The translations under genes were made by a program, and so were the position numbers. Positions 1 to 7,650 of a stretch of DNA of 15,067 nt are shown here, in pieces; position 1 is the first letter of the stretch, and every line of letters starts with the position of its first letter. The notes below the pieces were generated by a model. It did not search any database and was not told where the DNA came from. It worked only from the letters and a program-made list of their open reading frames with translations. The DNA is from DASQJJ01 sp964598355 (lineage in GTDB: Bacteria; Patescibacteriota; Microgenomatia; Levybacterales; UBA12049), in NCBI GenBank assembly GCA_964598355.1, contig CAZRBN010000031.1:1-15067 (forward strand). The letters are read 5' to 3'.

Positions 1-2
1 AG

Positions 3-65
3 CTTGCAATGAAAGCTAAATGCCCAGTTTGTGGCACAGGAATGTACAAGATTGGTTCAAAATAA
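3..65 (+). CDS. C-terminal end of a DUF5679-like zinc-ribbon protein (5' truncated)
   Basis: The window opens inside a plus-strand reading frame whose last 20 residues include KAKCPVCGTGMYKIG before a TAA stop. The CPVCGTxMxxIG ending matches my memory of small CPR proteins with DUF5679, which carry an N-terminal CxxC and a C-terminal CPVCG knuckle that together bind zinc. Only the second knuckle is inside the window. A strong terminator starts 23 bases after the stop, which supports a real gene end. The function of the family is unknown. The identification rests on this short tail, so it is moderately sure. Confidence 0.6.
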   Translation, partial: LAMKAKCPVCGTGMYKIGSK

Positions 66-87
66 TTAGGACAATCTAATGTAACAG

Positions 88-118
88 AAACCCCCCTCGC
101 GATCTTGCGGGGGTTTTT
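88..118 (+). terminator. Rho-independent terminator after the DUF5679-like gene
   Basis: A GC-rich stem (AAACCCCC pairing with GGGGGTTT, with an alternative inner CGC/GCG pairing around a GATCTT loop) is followed by TTTTTGTTT on the plus strand. It lies just after the stop at 65. Read on the minus strand the hairpin is followed by TTTCTGTT, so it could also weakly end the long minus-strand run that converges on it. Confidence 0.85.
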
Positions 119-184
119 GTTTGAGGAAAGGAATATTCCAGCTTAGAAGAGGCACTTTAAGAGGGAAAGCATCTTAATACCTAA

Positions 185-303
185 TTACTCGCCGCAGGGG
201 GCTTTAAAACCGCAATTGGGACAATAGGCATCTCGTGTCCTGACATATCTCCCATGGGTGTTGCGCAGACTGGACAGAACTGTGTACGAAGATTTGGACT
301 AAG
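185..303 (-). pseudogene. Frameshifted zinc-ribbon remnant downstream of the GT39-like gene
   Basis: Just after the stop of the glycosyltransferase, the minus strand encodes two zinc-knuckle-like pieces in different frames. One frame reads FCPVCATPMGDM; a second frame, entered near the 3' side of that piece, reads RTRDAYCPNCGFKAPCGE and then TAA at 185-187. Joined, they make a plausible CxxC...CxxC zinc ribbon, but neither frame has an ATG, GTG or TTG before its first cysteine pair. I read it as the decayed 3' end of a small zinc-ribbon gene. It could also be chance, as the stretch is only about 40 codons. Confidence 0.3.
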
Positions 304-307
304 TTAT

Positions 308-1885
308 TTATTTTCCATTTTTATCTTTAAAATGAACTAACTTGTAGACTTGTACAACAGATACATTCCATTGTCCTGCAACTTCTGCACGACCAAACCC
401 CGCAATTTCCCATAAAGAATCACCTAGGGGATGACACTCTATTTCGCAGACAACAAGCAATTGGTTTGTAACACTTTTTCTTTGTGGATCGACTTCTACA
501 TTTTCAATTGTTACGGGAGGATGTCCCCAAACAGTAAAGAAATACCTGTATGCATGGTCTGAATTACCACCTGTTATCAAAGCAAAGTTAAAAGGCTTCC
601 CGTTTGTTTTGTCATAAACAAATTTCGAGATTCCTTTAACTTGGGCAAGTTGTCTGTTGGGAGGATATCGAAAAGGCATTGCTTGTAAATTAAGACCAGC
701 AAGAGCAATACATGCAGCTACTGATACTACAAGAAATATGATATTTCTTTTGGAAATAGCAGCAAATAGTCCTCCGACCAACATGAAAGGTAATGGGAAA
801 AGAAATGCAAAGTAATAATCATAAATTTGTTTTTTATAAAATCCAAAAAGAAGAATACCAATGACAAACCACAAAAGCAGCAAGCTTTTTTGAGCAAAAT
901 CTTTTTTATCCTTCAGTGATTTTATAAAATGAGCGAATAAGAGAAGTGATGATGCAACAGCCAACAATAATGATGCTAGATACCATATAGTAATATTTAG
1001 ATGGCCTTGGAGACTTACCTGCTCAGGTGGAGGGTAATTAACAATAAGTCTTCCAAAAAGTCTAAAGAAGACATTAGTAACTATTCCAAGAAACTGAGGA
1101 TTACCTCCTGTTTCTTTCGAATGCAAAACAAAATCAAGGATACTGCGAATATTACTAAATCCATGCCGTAACTCAAAAAATAAAAATGGTGACCACCCAA
1201 TTATAAAGCCTATTGCTAATAGCGTATAGCTTATGATCGTAGGACGAAGTATTGCCATCCATTTCTTTTCTTTTGTCAAAACTCCATAGACTGCATTAAG
1301 AAAAATATACACTATAGTAATAACTCCTAAAAATGTAGCCAAATAATGCAGTTGCATCGCAATGCCAAGCAATATTCCGGAGACAACCAAAAGATATTTT
1401 TCATTTTTTATTACGCTTAGATAAAGAGTATATAAACATATCAATGAAAAAAATGGCAATGGATTAGGATTCCAACTAGACCTCGAGTATGCTATGACTA
1501 TTGGAGAAATAGCATATAAAAATGCTGCAAGAAGTCCTGCTTGCCAATTAAAAAATCTAGAAGTTACAAAATAAATAAGCCAAACAGTCGCGACGCCAAT
1601 AAGTCCCACCATAACTGCTGGACCAACAGGATTGTAGTTGAAAAGCCACAAGAATGGTGTCATGAAGTAATAATAGATTGGTCCAAGGAAAAAGCCCCCA
1701 ACAGAGGCTGTAGGGCCAAGAAGTGTTGGATGACCGTGGAGAATATTCCAAACAACTAACACATCCCGTCCCTCATCACCTAAAAAAGTAAGATAATCTT
1801 CTATCCGATACAACCGCATAAAGCTGGCAAGGAGAAGGATTGCAAAAAGGAGGATGTTTGTTTTAGTGAGTAATTTTTTGAACAT
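308..1885 (-). CDS. GT39/ArnT-like multi-span membrane glycosyltransferase
   Basis: A 525-residue integral membrane protein of the GT-C type, related to the PMT/ArnT families that transfer a sugar from a polyprenyl-phosphate carrier to an acceptor on the outer face of the membrane. The first membrane segment (about residues 11-23) is followed by an outer loop with GDEGRD (D37, E38), the acidic position expected for the GT-C catalytic loop. About ten hydrophobic segments follow. The last ~110 residues are less hydrophobic and probably form a domain outside the membrane. ATG start at 1885; no clear Shine-Dalgarno. It is the last gene of the minus-strand run and directly follows a GT2-GtrA gene that could make its lipid-linked donor. 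The sugar and acceptor cannot be read from sequence. Family assignment is fairly sure, substrate unknown. Confidence 0.8.
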   Translation of the reverse strand: MFKKLLTKTNILLFAILLLASFMRLYRIEDYLTFLGDEGRDVLVVWNILHGHPTLLGPTASVGGFFLGPIYYYFMTPFLWLFNYNPVGPAVMVGLIGVATVWLIYFVTSRFFNWQAGLLAAFLYAISPIVIAYSRSSWNPNPLPFFSLICLYTLYLSVIKNEKYLLVVSGILLGIAMQLHYLATFLGVITIVYIFLNAVYGVLTKEKKWMAILRPTIISYTLLAIGFIIGWSPFLFFELRHGFSNIRSILDFVLHSKETGGNPQFLGIVTNVFFRLFGRLIVNYPPPEQVSLQGHLNITIWYLASLLLAVASSLLLFAHFIKSLKDKKDFAQKSLLLLWFVIGILLFGFYKKQIYDYYFAFLFPLPFMLVGGLFAAISKRNIIFLVVSVAACIALAGLNLQAMPFRYPPNRQLAQVKGISKFVYDKTNGKPFNFALITGGNSDHAYRYFFTVWGHPPVTIENVEVDPQRKSVTNQLLVVCEIECHPLGDSLWEIAGFGRAEVAGQWNVSVVQVYKLVHFKDKNGK

Positions 1886-1934
1886 ATTGTATGATGAAAA
1901 GTATTATTAAATTGTTATATGGCTATATTACTTT

Positions 1935-1967
1935 CCTTCTCCCAAAGGGAGAAAATTGGGATGAGGG
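1935..1967. repeat. Short palindrome with flanking motif, possible dispersed repeat
   Basis: A perfect 7-bp stem (TTCTCCC / GGGAGAA) around an AAA loop at 1937-1953 is followed by a TTGGGATGAGGG tail, in the spacer between the two glycosyltransferase genes. There is no T-run on either side, so it is a poor terminator. The hairpin plus tail resembles palindromic repeats I remember being scattered in other bacterial genomes; only one copy is visible here. Confidence 0.4.
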
Positions 1968-1999
1968 AACAATGTAACAATGAAACAATTTAGCAATTT
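1968..1999. repeat. Degenerate 8-bp tandem repeat, four units
   Basis: Four successive 8-base units begin at 1968, 1976, 1984 and 1992. The first two are AACAATGT and AACAATGA; the last two end in TTT. The array runs into the stop codon of the GT2-GtrA gene (TTA at 1998-2000 on the plus strand). Confidence 0.6.
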
Positions 2000-3158
2000 A
2001 CGTAGTAGGTTTCTTCTTCCAGATAAACTTATTATATATAGTATAGTTCCAGATAAGAAGTAAGAATGTCCCGATAAAGAAATAAGCATAGTAGTATTTA
2101 ATGGTCAACAACAAATGTAATTGCCCTTCTCCAATGAGTTTATCTCCCAAAAAGATAGTCCCTGTTTGAATAAAAATAACTCCAAAAGCTGATGTAAGAT
2201 AAAATTGAATTAATTTAAACAAATACGTTCCAAGGGAAGATATTTTTTGATCTTTGAATGTCCAAAGATTGTTAAAATTAAAGTTAGAAAAAATAGCTAT
2301 TCCTGCACCCACCAAATTAGCAAGGGAATGATCCCAGTGGAATGAATCTGAAAGCACTTTAAGAACAAGAAAATTAATAACAAACCCCAAACCTCCAACA
2401 ACTAAAAATTTGCCAAAGGAGCCAGTTAGGATCTCTTTTATGCGTGTCCCTATAACAAATTGTAATACATCCATAATATATCCTAGAGGTGCGATCTTTG
2501 AACTACCTAATTTTCTATCACTAAAGTGGAAAGGAACTTCTGCAACCTTAAATCCATCCCGTACTGCTTTATGCAAAAAAGAAATTTGGAAAATATATCC
2601 ATTGTATTTAGATAATTCATTCTTTTCCTTTAAAAATACTTCTTTTTTCAGAGCTCTATATCCACCTGTCCAATCGTGAATACTTAATTTCATGAAGACA
2701 ATGCGCACAAATAAGTTGGCAACAATAGAAAATGCTTTTCTTTGAGGCGGCCAATTGGCAGGAATAGAACCTCCACTACTATACCGGGTCCCAATTACCA
2801 TATCATTGCCTTCGTCGATCTTTTTTAAGAATTGAGAAATCTTTGATGGATCGTGCTGTCCATCTGCATCCATTTCAAATACGACATCTGCTCCCATTTT
2901 GTAAATGGCATGATCCATTCCTCTAATATATGCTGCCCCTAAGCCTTTCTTAGGACCTTCTGAAATATCTATATTCTTCCATTTTTTCTGAAGTTTTTTT
3001 ACTTCTTCAGCTGTTCCATCAGGGGAATTATCATCTGCAACAAGAATAGCCATCTCATGCTCTTTAATTTTGGGGAAAATCTCTTCTTCCAAATGAGGAA
3101 TAAGTTTTTGTACATTTTCTTTTTCGTTATATGTTGGAAGAATAATTACTGCCTTCAT
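1998..3158 (-). CDS. DPM1-like polyprenyl-phosphate glycosyltransferase fused to GtrA
   Basis: A 386-residue fusion. Residues 1-240 are a GT2 (GT-A fold) domain: ILPTYNEKENV at the start, ADDNSPDGT with D42/D43, and the metal-binding DAD at 97-99 inside EMDADGQHDP. These features match dolichol/polyprenyl-phosphate mannose or glucose synthases, which move a sugar from GDP- or UDP-sugar onto polyprenyl phosphate at the inner membrane face. Residues about 249-384 form a GtrA-like domain with four membrane segments, a family linked to flipping of polyprenyl-phosphate sugars. I chose the ATG at 3158 because the protein then begins MKAVIILPTYNE, as is normal for GT2; an upstream in-frame start at 3182 would add eight unconserved residues and run into a repeat array. 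The lipid-linked product probably feeds the next gene, the GT39-like enzyme. Confidence 0.88.
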   Translation of the reverse strand: MKAVIILPTYNEKENVQKLIPHLEEEIFPKIKEHEMAILVADDNSPDGTAEEVKKLQKKWKNIDISEGPKKGLGAAYIRGMDHAIYKMGADVVFEMDADGQHDPSKISQFLKKIDEGNDMVIGTRYSSGGSIPANWPPQRKAFSIVANLFVRIVFMKLSIHDWTGGYRALKKEVFLKEKNELSKYNGYIFQISFLHKAVRDGFKVAEVPFHFSDRKLGSSKIAPLGYIMDVLQFVIGTRIKEILTGSFGKFLVVGGLGFVINFLVLKVLSDSFHWDHSLANLVGAGIAIFSNFNFNNLWTFKDQKISSLGTYLFKLIQFYLTSAFGVIFIQTGTIFLGDKLIGEGQLHLLLTIKYYYAYFFIGTFLLLIWNYTIYNKFIWKKKPTT

Positions 3159-3162
3159 AAAT

Positions 3163-3197
3163 ATGAATAATGAATAACGCAATATGCATTAGGCAAG
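3163..3197. repeat. Degenerate 7-bp tandem repeat, five units
   Basis: Directly upstream of the GT2-GtrA start codon. Units start at 3163, 3170, 3177, 3184 and 3191. The first two are identical (ATGAATA) and the others keep the 7-base register with substitutions (ACGCAAT at 3177, ATGCATT at 3184). Confidence 0.65.
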
Positions 3198-3226
3198 TGA
3201 CATACTTTGTATGCTTCATGCATATT
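3181..3226. repeat. Nested inverted repeat in the uxs/GT2 spacer
   Basis: Outer arms AATATGCAT (3181-3189) and ATGCATATT (3218-3226) enclose an inner perfect hairpin CATAC-TTT-GTATG (3201-3213). It begins 2 bases past the UDP-xylose synthase stop on the minus strand. There is no T-run after it in the direction of transcription, so it may be an RNA-stabilising or attenuating hairpin rather than a terminator. Confidence 0.45.
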
Positions 3227-3227
3227 C

Positions 3228-4193
3228 TTATAATAGCTTCTTAAAGTATTCTACCGTCTTTGTTAGCCCTTCTTCAAGTGTTACTTTTGGCTCCCAATTC
3301 AGTAATCTCTTTGCTTTGCTTATATCAGGCTTCCTTTGCTTTGGATCATCAGATGGTAACTCATGATAAACGATTTCTACGCTGGTACCAGTGAGCTCTT
3401 TTACTATTGTAGCGAATTCTGAAATTTTTTTCTCGTTGGGATTTCCTACATTAACCACTTCACCTTGCAAGCCATCTTTAAACATCAATGCGCACAATCC
3501 TTCTACCAGGTCTGAAACATAACAAAAGCTTCGTGTCTGATTACCATTTCCATATATGGTTAATGGCTCATTTTTGAGTGCCTGAACAATAAAGTTAGAG
3601 ACAACCCTGCCATCATCTGGCTGCATATTTGGACCATAGGTATTAAAAATTCGGATAATTCGTGCATCTACATTAAATTTTCTGACAAAAGCCATCACAA
3701 TGGCTTCTCCGGCTCGTTTTCCTTCATCATAAACAGATCTAATCCCATTAGGGTTAACGTTTCCAAAGTAATCTTCAGTCTGTGGAGAAATTGCAGGATC
3801 TCCATACACTTCAGATGTCGAAGCAAAGAGGAATCGAGCGTTATTTTTAATTGCAAGTTCTAAAAGCTTGTATGTCCCAAGTGTATTCACCATCATTGTT
3901 TCTAATGGGTATGCCATATAACTTGTTTTACTATGGAGATTAGGAGAAGCAGGAGAAGCTAAATGAAAAATAAAGTCTGGTTTTGGAAGGTGTTCAAAGT
4001 CTACTAATTCTGCATGAATAACGTCAAGCTCCAGAAAATGAAAATGAGGATTAGTTTGAAATTTTTCAATATTTTTTTTACTACTTGTGAGAAGATTATC
4101 GATACAAACAACTGAGTATCCTAAAGAAAGAAGCTTTTCACAAAGATTGGAACCAATAAATCCAGCCCCACCTGCTATATATACCGTCTGCAT
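3228..4193 (-). CDS. uxs: UDP-glucuronate decarboxylase (UDP-xylose synthase)
   Basis: A 321-residue extended SDR enzyme that decarboxylates UDP-glucuronate to UDP-xylose with bound NAD. The Rossmann motif GGAGFIG is at 8-14, the TSEVYG segment near 126-131, and the catalytic YxxxK is YDEGK (Y155, K159). The YDEGKR form, followed by RIFNTYGPNMQPDDGRVV, is typical of Uxs rather than of UDP-glucose 4-epimerases. I start at the ATG at 4193 (MQTVYIAGGAGF). An upstream in-frame start at 4250 would add 19 unconserved residues and overlap gmd by 53 bases. The gmd stop lies only 4 bases upstream, so the two are probably co-transcribed. Its substrate would come from the UDP-glucose dehydrogenase encoded earlier in the same run. 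A 4-epimerase of the same fold is the main alternative. Confidence 0.85.
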   Translation of the reverse strand: MQTVYIAGGAGFIGSNLCEKLLSLGYSVVCIDNLLTSSKKNIEKFQTNPHFHFLELDVIHAELVDFEHLPKPDFIFHLASPASPNLHSKTSYMAYPLETMMVNTLGTYKLLELAIKNNARFLFASTSEVYGDPAISPQTEDYFGNVNPNGIRSVYDEGKRAGEAIVMAFVRKFNVDARIIRIFNTYGPNMQPDDGRVVSNFIVQALKNEPLTIYGNGNQTRSFCYVSDLVEGLCALMFKDGLQGEVVNVGNPNEKKISEFATIVKELTGTSVEIVYHELPSDDPKQRKPDISKAKRLLNWEPKVTLEEGLTKTVEYFKKLL

Positions 4194-4197
4194 ACCA

Positions 4198-5172
4198 TTA
4201 CTTTGCGTCTTTTTCCCTTTCCAAATCTGACTTAACCATAAGCTCAGCAAGTTGTGAAAATGTGGTTTTTGGCTCCCACCCTAATATTTTTTTTGCTTTG
4301 CTTGCATCTCCAATAAGTAAATCAACTTCCGCAGGTCTAACATGCTTTGGATGATCTGAAATAACATATTTCTCCCAATCGGTAATACCTACTGTCTTAA
4401 ATGCTAACTCAACGAATTCTCTAACACTGTGTGTCTCGCCTGTTGCAATAACAAAATCATCCGGTTGCTCTTGCTGAAGCATAAGCCACATAGCCTCTAC
4501 ATAATCACCAGCAAATCCCCAATCCCTCTTTGATTCCATATTCCCAAGTTCTAACTTATCTTGCTTACCGAGTGAAATTCTCGCCACAGCGTTCGTTATT
4601 TTTCTGGTAACAAATTCAATTCCTCGCCGTGGAGATTCATGATTGAAAAGAATTCCAGATACAGCAAACATATTATAACTTTCTCGATAATTAAGGGTTA
4701 TATAGTGTCCGTATGCTTTTGCAACACCATATGGACTTCGTGGATGAAATCGAGTAGTTTCTTTCTGTGGTACTTCAACAACTTTTCCAAACATTTCTGA
4801 AGAAGAAGCCTGGTAGAATTTAATCTTTGGATTTACGGTCCTGATTGCTTCCAAAACTCTTGTCGCACCGAGTGCGGTAAATTCACCAGTCAAAACAGGT
4901 TGATCCCAAGAGGTTTTAACAAAAGACTGCGCTGCCAAATTATATACCTCATCTGGCGCTGCTTCATTCACTGCATCACTTAAAGAACTTTGATCCAGTA
5001 AATCTGCAGATAAAAGCTCAACATCATGGACAATATGCTTGATATTTTCCATGTTTGGTGTAGAAAGACGTCTCACAGTCCCAAATACTTTGTAGCCTTT
5101 TGAAAGAAGCAGCTCTGCAAGATAAGAACCATCTTGACCTGTAATACCTGTAATAAGTGCTCGTTTTTGCAT
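4198..5172 (-). CDS. gmd: GDP-mannose 4,6-dehydratase
   Basis: A 324-residue extended SDR that converts GDP-D-mannose to GDP-4-keto-6-deoxy-D-mannose in the cytosol. The N-terminus carries the family signature ITGITGQDGSYLAE, followed by SSSEMFG near 123-129, the catalytic YGVAK (Y148, K152), and the LFNHESPRRG segment that is diagnostic of Gmd. The length fits the shorter bacterial Gmd form. The start ATG at 5172 begins right at the fold, with no clear Shine-Dalgarno. It follows the reductase gene by 44 bases, and the pair gives a complete route to a GDP-6-deoxyhexose. Confidence 0.93.
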   Translation of the reverse strand: MQKRALITGITGQDGSYLAELLLSKGYKVFGTVRRLSTPNMENIKHIVHDVELLSADLLDQSSLSDAVNEAAPDEVYNLAAQSFVKTSWDQPVLTGEFTALGATRVLEAIRTVNPKIKFYQASSSEMFGKVVEVPQKETTRFHPRSPYGVAKAYGHYITLNYRESYNMFAVSGILFNHESPRRGIEFVTRKITNAVARISLGKQDKLELGNMESKRDWGFAGDYVEAMWLMLQQEQPDDFVIATGETHSVREFVELAFKTVGITDWEKYVISDHPKHVRPAEVDLLIGDASKAKKILGWEPKTTFSQLAELMVKSDLEREKDAK

Positions 5173-5216
5173 ATAAACAATTTTTTCTTAGAATTCAACT
5201 TCTAATACCAATTATT

Positions 5217-6173
5217 CTAAACTATCTCTCTCCAATAGTCTAGAGTATCTTTTATTGTTTGCTCAAAAGGAATTTCAGGTTTCCATCCAGTAAGTTCTGT
5301 TATCTTTGTATTATCAGCTACAATCTCAGGAACATCTATAGGTCGAAACTTTGATGGATCTGACTCAAGGGTAATGTGCACCTGAGAGAACGAAATAAGC
5401 AAATCCATGATTTCTTGAATTTTATGTGTGTTTCCCGAACCTGCATTGTATACCTCTCCTGGCGTACCTTGCTCTAAAACAAGAGGATATGCTTTCACCA
5501 TATCTCGTACATCAGTAAAATCTCTCTTTGCTTCCATATTCCCTACTTTAATAAGAGGTTCTTGCTTACCTTTTTCTATCTCTGCAATTTGTTTGGCAAA
5601 ATCTGCAAGGACAAAACCTGTACCTTGTCGTGGTCCAACATGATTAAAGGGACGAATCCTGATAATGGGCATTTTGTAGGAAATAAAATATTGTACTCCT
5701 AAGAAATCCTGAGCAATTTTAGAAACAGAGTATGGATTTGCAGGTCTAAGAGGAGTTTGTTCATTAACAGGTAAATCATCCTGAGTAATGTATCCGTATT
5801 CTTCCGCAGATCCCACAACTAACACTCGCGTATGAAGAAGTTCTGCAGCTCGCAAACTCTCAAAAAGATTAAGTTGTGCATCTATATTGGAATGAAATGT
5901 ACCAATTGGGTCTTTAAAACTATTCAATACCGAAGCCATTGCAGCCAAATGATACACATATTCAGGCTTTACTTCATCAATAAGCTTTTGGGCTTGCTCT
6001 TTATCCTGCAAATCAGCTTGAATAAAATGAATAGCATCCTTTACTGAAGATTCTTCTCTACTTTTTTCTGAATGGTATGTACCATGAATTTCATATCCTC
6101 CTAAATCAAGCAAATGCTCAGCCAAATATCCTCCGACAAATCCTGAAGCACCAGTAATAAGGACTTTTTTCAT
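5217..6173 (-). CDS. rmd: GDP-6-deoxy-D-lyxo-4-hexulose reductase (GDP-rhamnose forming), RMD-type
   Basis: A 318-residue extended SDR. GASGFVGGYLAE at 8-19 binds the dinucleotide, GSAEEYG is at 121-127, and YSVSK (Y148, K152) is the catalytic pair. RIRPFNHVGPRQG and FVLADFAKQIAEIE are the pattern I associate with RMD, which reduces the Gmd product to GDP-D-rhamnose. Location just before gmd supports this. A GDP-L-fucose synthase would normally be longer-branched and carry a different active-site context, but another 6-deoxyhexose product cannot be excluded. The ATG at 6173 is chosen because the protein then starts MKKVLITGASG; the upstream in-frame start at 6194 falls within a likely -10 box. 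Confidence 0.82.
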   Translation of the reverse strand: MKKVLITGASGFVGGYLAEHLLDLGGYEIHGTYHSEKSREESSVKDAIHFIQADLQDKEQAQKLIDEVKPEYVYHLAAMASVLNSFKDPIGTFHSNIDAQLNLFESLRAAELLHTRVLVVGSAEEYGYITQDDLPVNEQTPLRPANPYSVSKIAQDFLGVQYFISYKMPIIRIRPFNHVGPRQGTGFVLADFAKQIAEIEKGKQEPLIKVGNMEAKRDFTDVRDMVKAYPLVLEQGTPGEVYNAGSGNTHKIQEIMDLLISFSQVHITLESDPSKFRPIDVPEIVADNTKITELTGWKPEIPFEQTIKDTLDYWREIV

Positions 6174-6184
6174 TATATGGTTAT

Positions 6185-6213
6185 ATTCTAGCATGTTTGA
6201 AAAAATGGAACAA
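6185..6213 (-). promoter_or_regulatory. Possible sigma70-type promoter for rmd-gmd-uxs
   Basis: On the minus strand TTGTTC (6208-6213) and TAGAAT (6185-6190) are separated by 17 bases, and TGC directly precedes the -10, giving an extended -10. The -10 ends 11 bases before the rmd ATG, so a transcript starting here would have a leader of only a few bases. It sits in the 129-base gap between ugd and rmd, one of the larger gaps in the run. The -35 is weak (3 of 6). Confidence 0.35.
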
Positions 6214-6302
6214 TGAAAACGTTTTTGAAAGAGCTTTTATAAGCTTAATCACCACTTCGAAAACAATACATTTATATATTGGATTATTTGCTTATTTGGA
6301 AA

Positions 6303-7625
6303 TTATCTTCCAACACCGAGGTAAGTGAAGCCGAAGTCATTCATATCTTCTGGTTCATAGATATTTCGTCCATCAACCATAACTGGAGCCTTCATAAGAG
6401 ATTTCAATTGCTTTACATCTAATTGTTTGAATTCATTCCATTCTGTCATTACTACCAAAATATCTGCATCTTTTGCTGCTGCATATGCGTCTTTTACAAA
6501 TGACAGTTCCTTAAATTCTGGAAGTCTCTTTGCATTCTCCATAGCAATTGGATCATACGCTTTCACATGTGCTCCAGCTTTGAGAAGCTCAGGAATAACA
6601 GTCCTGGAAGGCGCATCTCGCAGATCATCAGTATCAGGCTTAAAAGTAAGTCCCAAAACCCCAACTGTTTTACCTTTGGCATCACCTTTCAAAAGTCTTT
6701 TTACTTTCTCTGTAATAGCATGAATAGCATCTTTATTGATTGCTTCAACTTCTTTTAAGAGTTTGAATTCATAGCCATTTTCTTCTGAAATAGCAATAAG
6801 AGCCTTAACATCTTTAGGGAAACAACTTCCACCATATCCGGCACCTGCATTAAGGAATGCTGATCCAATTCTTTTATCAAGTCCAATTGCGCCCAAAACA
6901 GACGGACCATCTGCTCCAACTTTTTCAGAGAGCATTGCAATAGCATTAGCAAAAGAAATCTTTGTTGCCAAAAAAGCATTAGAGGCATATTTAATCATTT
7001 CTGCTGTTGGAACATTGGTTAAGACTACTGTACTACCTCCATTATTTTCAATAATTGGCTTATGAAGCTCAACAAGCATATCTTCAGCTCGCTGTGTATC
7101 ACTTCCAATAACTACTCTGTCTGGGTGCTGTGTATCTCCAATAGCTTGTCCTTCACGCAAAAATTCTGGACATGAAGCAATATCAAATTCAGCTTTATGA
7201 GGTTTTACCTTTTCAATAATTTCTTTTACTTTGTAATTTGTCCCGACAGGAACAGTACTCTTAGTAATAACCACCGTATATCCATCTATATTCTTTCCAA
7301 TTTCTTCTGCAACTTGGAAAACAACAGACAAATCTGCTTCACCAGTTGGTTTTGGTGGTGTTCCAACGGCAATAAAGACAACATCTGATTCTGGAATTGC
7401 TGGCTTATAATCAAGAGTAAAAAGAAGTCTTCCTGCTTTTACATTTCTGATAACTAGTTCTTCAAGACCTGGCTCATAAATGGGGAGAATGCCTTTTTTG
7501 AGGTTTTCTACTTTTTCGGGAGTATGACCAATAACCCATACCTTATNNNNNNNNNNTCCCAAATCAGCAAATACTGCTGCGGTAACAAGTCCTACATATC
7601 CGTGTCCTAAAAACGTAATTGTCAT
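6303..7625 (-). CDS. ugd: UDP-glucose 6-dehydrogenase (contains an assembly gap)
   Basis: About 440 residues. It oxidises UDP-glucose to UDP-glucuronate in two NAD(P)-dependent steps, the precursor for the downstream Uxs. The Rossmann start is GHGYVGLVTAAVFADLG; later motifs are IYEPGLEEL, TKSTVPVGT, CPEFLREGQAI, MIKYASNAFLATK and the nucleophile Cys in GAGYGGSCFPKD (C268). Ten Ns fall in codons 24-27, so the true length is uncertain by a few residues. After the gap the second strand reads KVWVIGHTPEKV, where most Ugd proteins have an acidic residue, as in CCDID. The usual ATKISFxNE is ATKISFANA here. ATG start at 7625, with no Shine-Dalgarno. Confidence 0.93.
   Translation of the reverse strand: MTITFLGHGYVGLVTAAVFADLGXXXXKVWVIGHTPEKVENLKKGILPIYEPGLEELVIRNVKAGRLLFTLDYKPAIPESDVVFIAVGTPPKPTGEADLSVVFQVAEEIGKNIDGYTVVITKSTVPVGTNYKVKEIIEKVKPHKAEFDIASCPEFLREGQAIGDTQHPDRVVIGSDTQRAEDMLVELHKPIIENNGGSTVVLTNVPTAEMIKYASNAFLATKISFANAIAMLSEKVGADGPSVLGAIGLDKRIGSAFLNAGAGYGGSCFPKDVKALIAISEENGYEFKLLKEVEAINKDAIHAITEKVKRLLKGDAKGKTVGVLGLTFKPDTDDLRDAPSRTVIPELLKAGAHVKAYDPIAMENAKRLPEFKELSFVKDAYAAAKDADILVVMTEWNEFKQLDVKQLKSLMKAPVMVDGRNIYEPEDMNDFGFTYLGVGR
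7547..7556. other. Run of 10 N (scaffold gap) inside ugd
   Basis: Ten ambiguous bases interrupt ugd right after ADLG. The codon ending the gap on the coding strand is nAT, which becomes AAT (Asn) if n is A. Family members usually have a single residue, Asn, between that Gly and Lys (GNKV), so a real gap of one base would restore the normal protein. Confidence 0.95.
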
Positions 7626-7629
7626 AAAT

Positions 7630-7650
7630 ATGAATAACGAGTTAAGAATT
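7630..7650. repeat. Short degenerate 7-bp repeat at the rmlD/ugd junction
   Basis: Three 7-base units in register start at 7630 (ATGAATA), 7637 and 7644 (AAGAATT). The first unit is identical to those upstream of the GT2-GtrA start, so both ATG codons follow the same 15 bases (TTATTCATATTTATG, start codon included). The array includes the rmlD stop codon. Confidence 0.4.

Noticed and set aside
1541..1759. Plus-strand open frame of 72 codons within the GT39-like gene
   Set aside because: It lies wholly inside a clear membrane-protein gene on the other strand, and its translation is low-complexity and unlike any family I know.
4194..4250. Longer uxs start at 4250
   Set aside because: The added residues come from reading gmd in another frame and precede the normal start of the Rossmann fold.
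6755..6988. Minus-strand frame of 77 codons inside ugd
   Set aside because: It is a shifted reading of the conserved ugd region; the leucine-rich product is a frame shadow.
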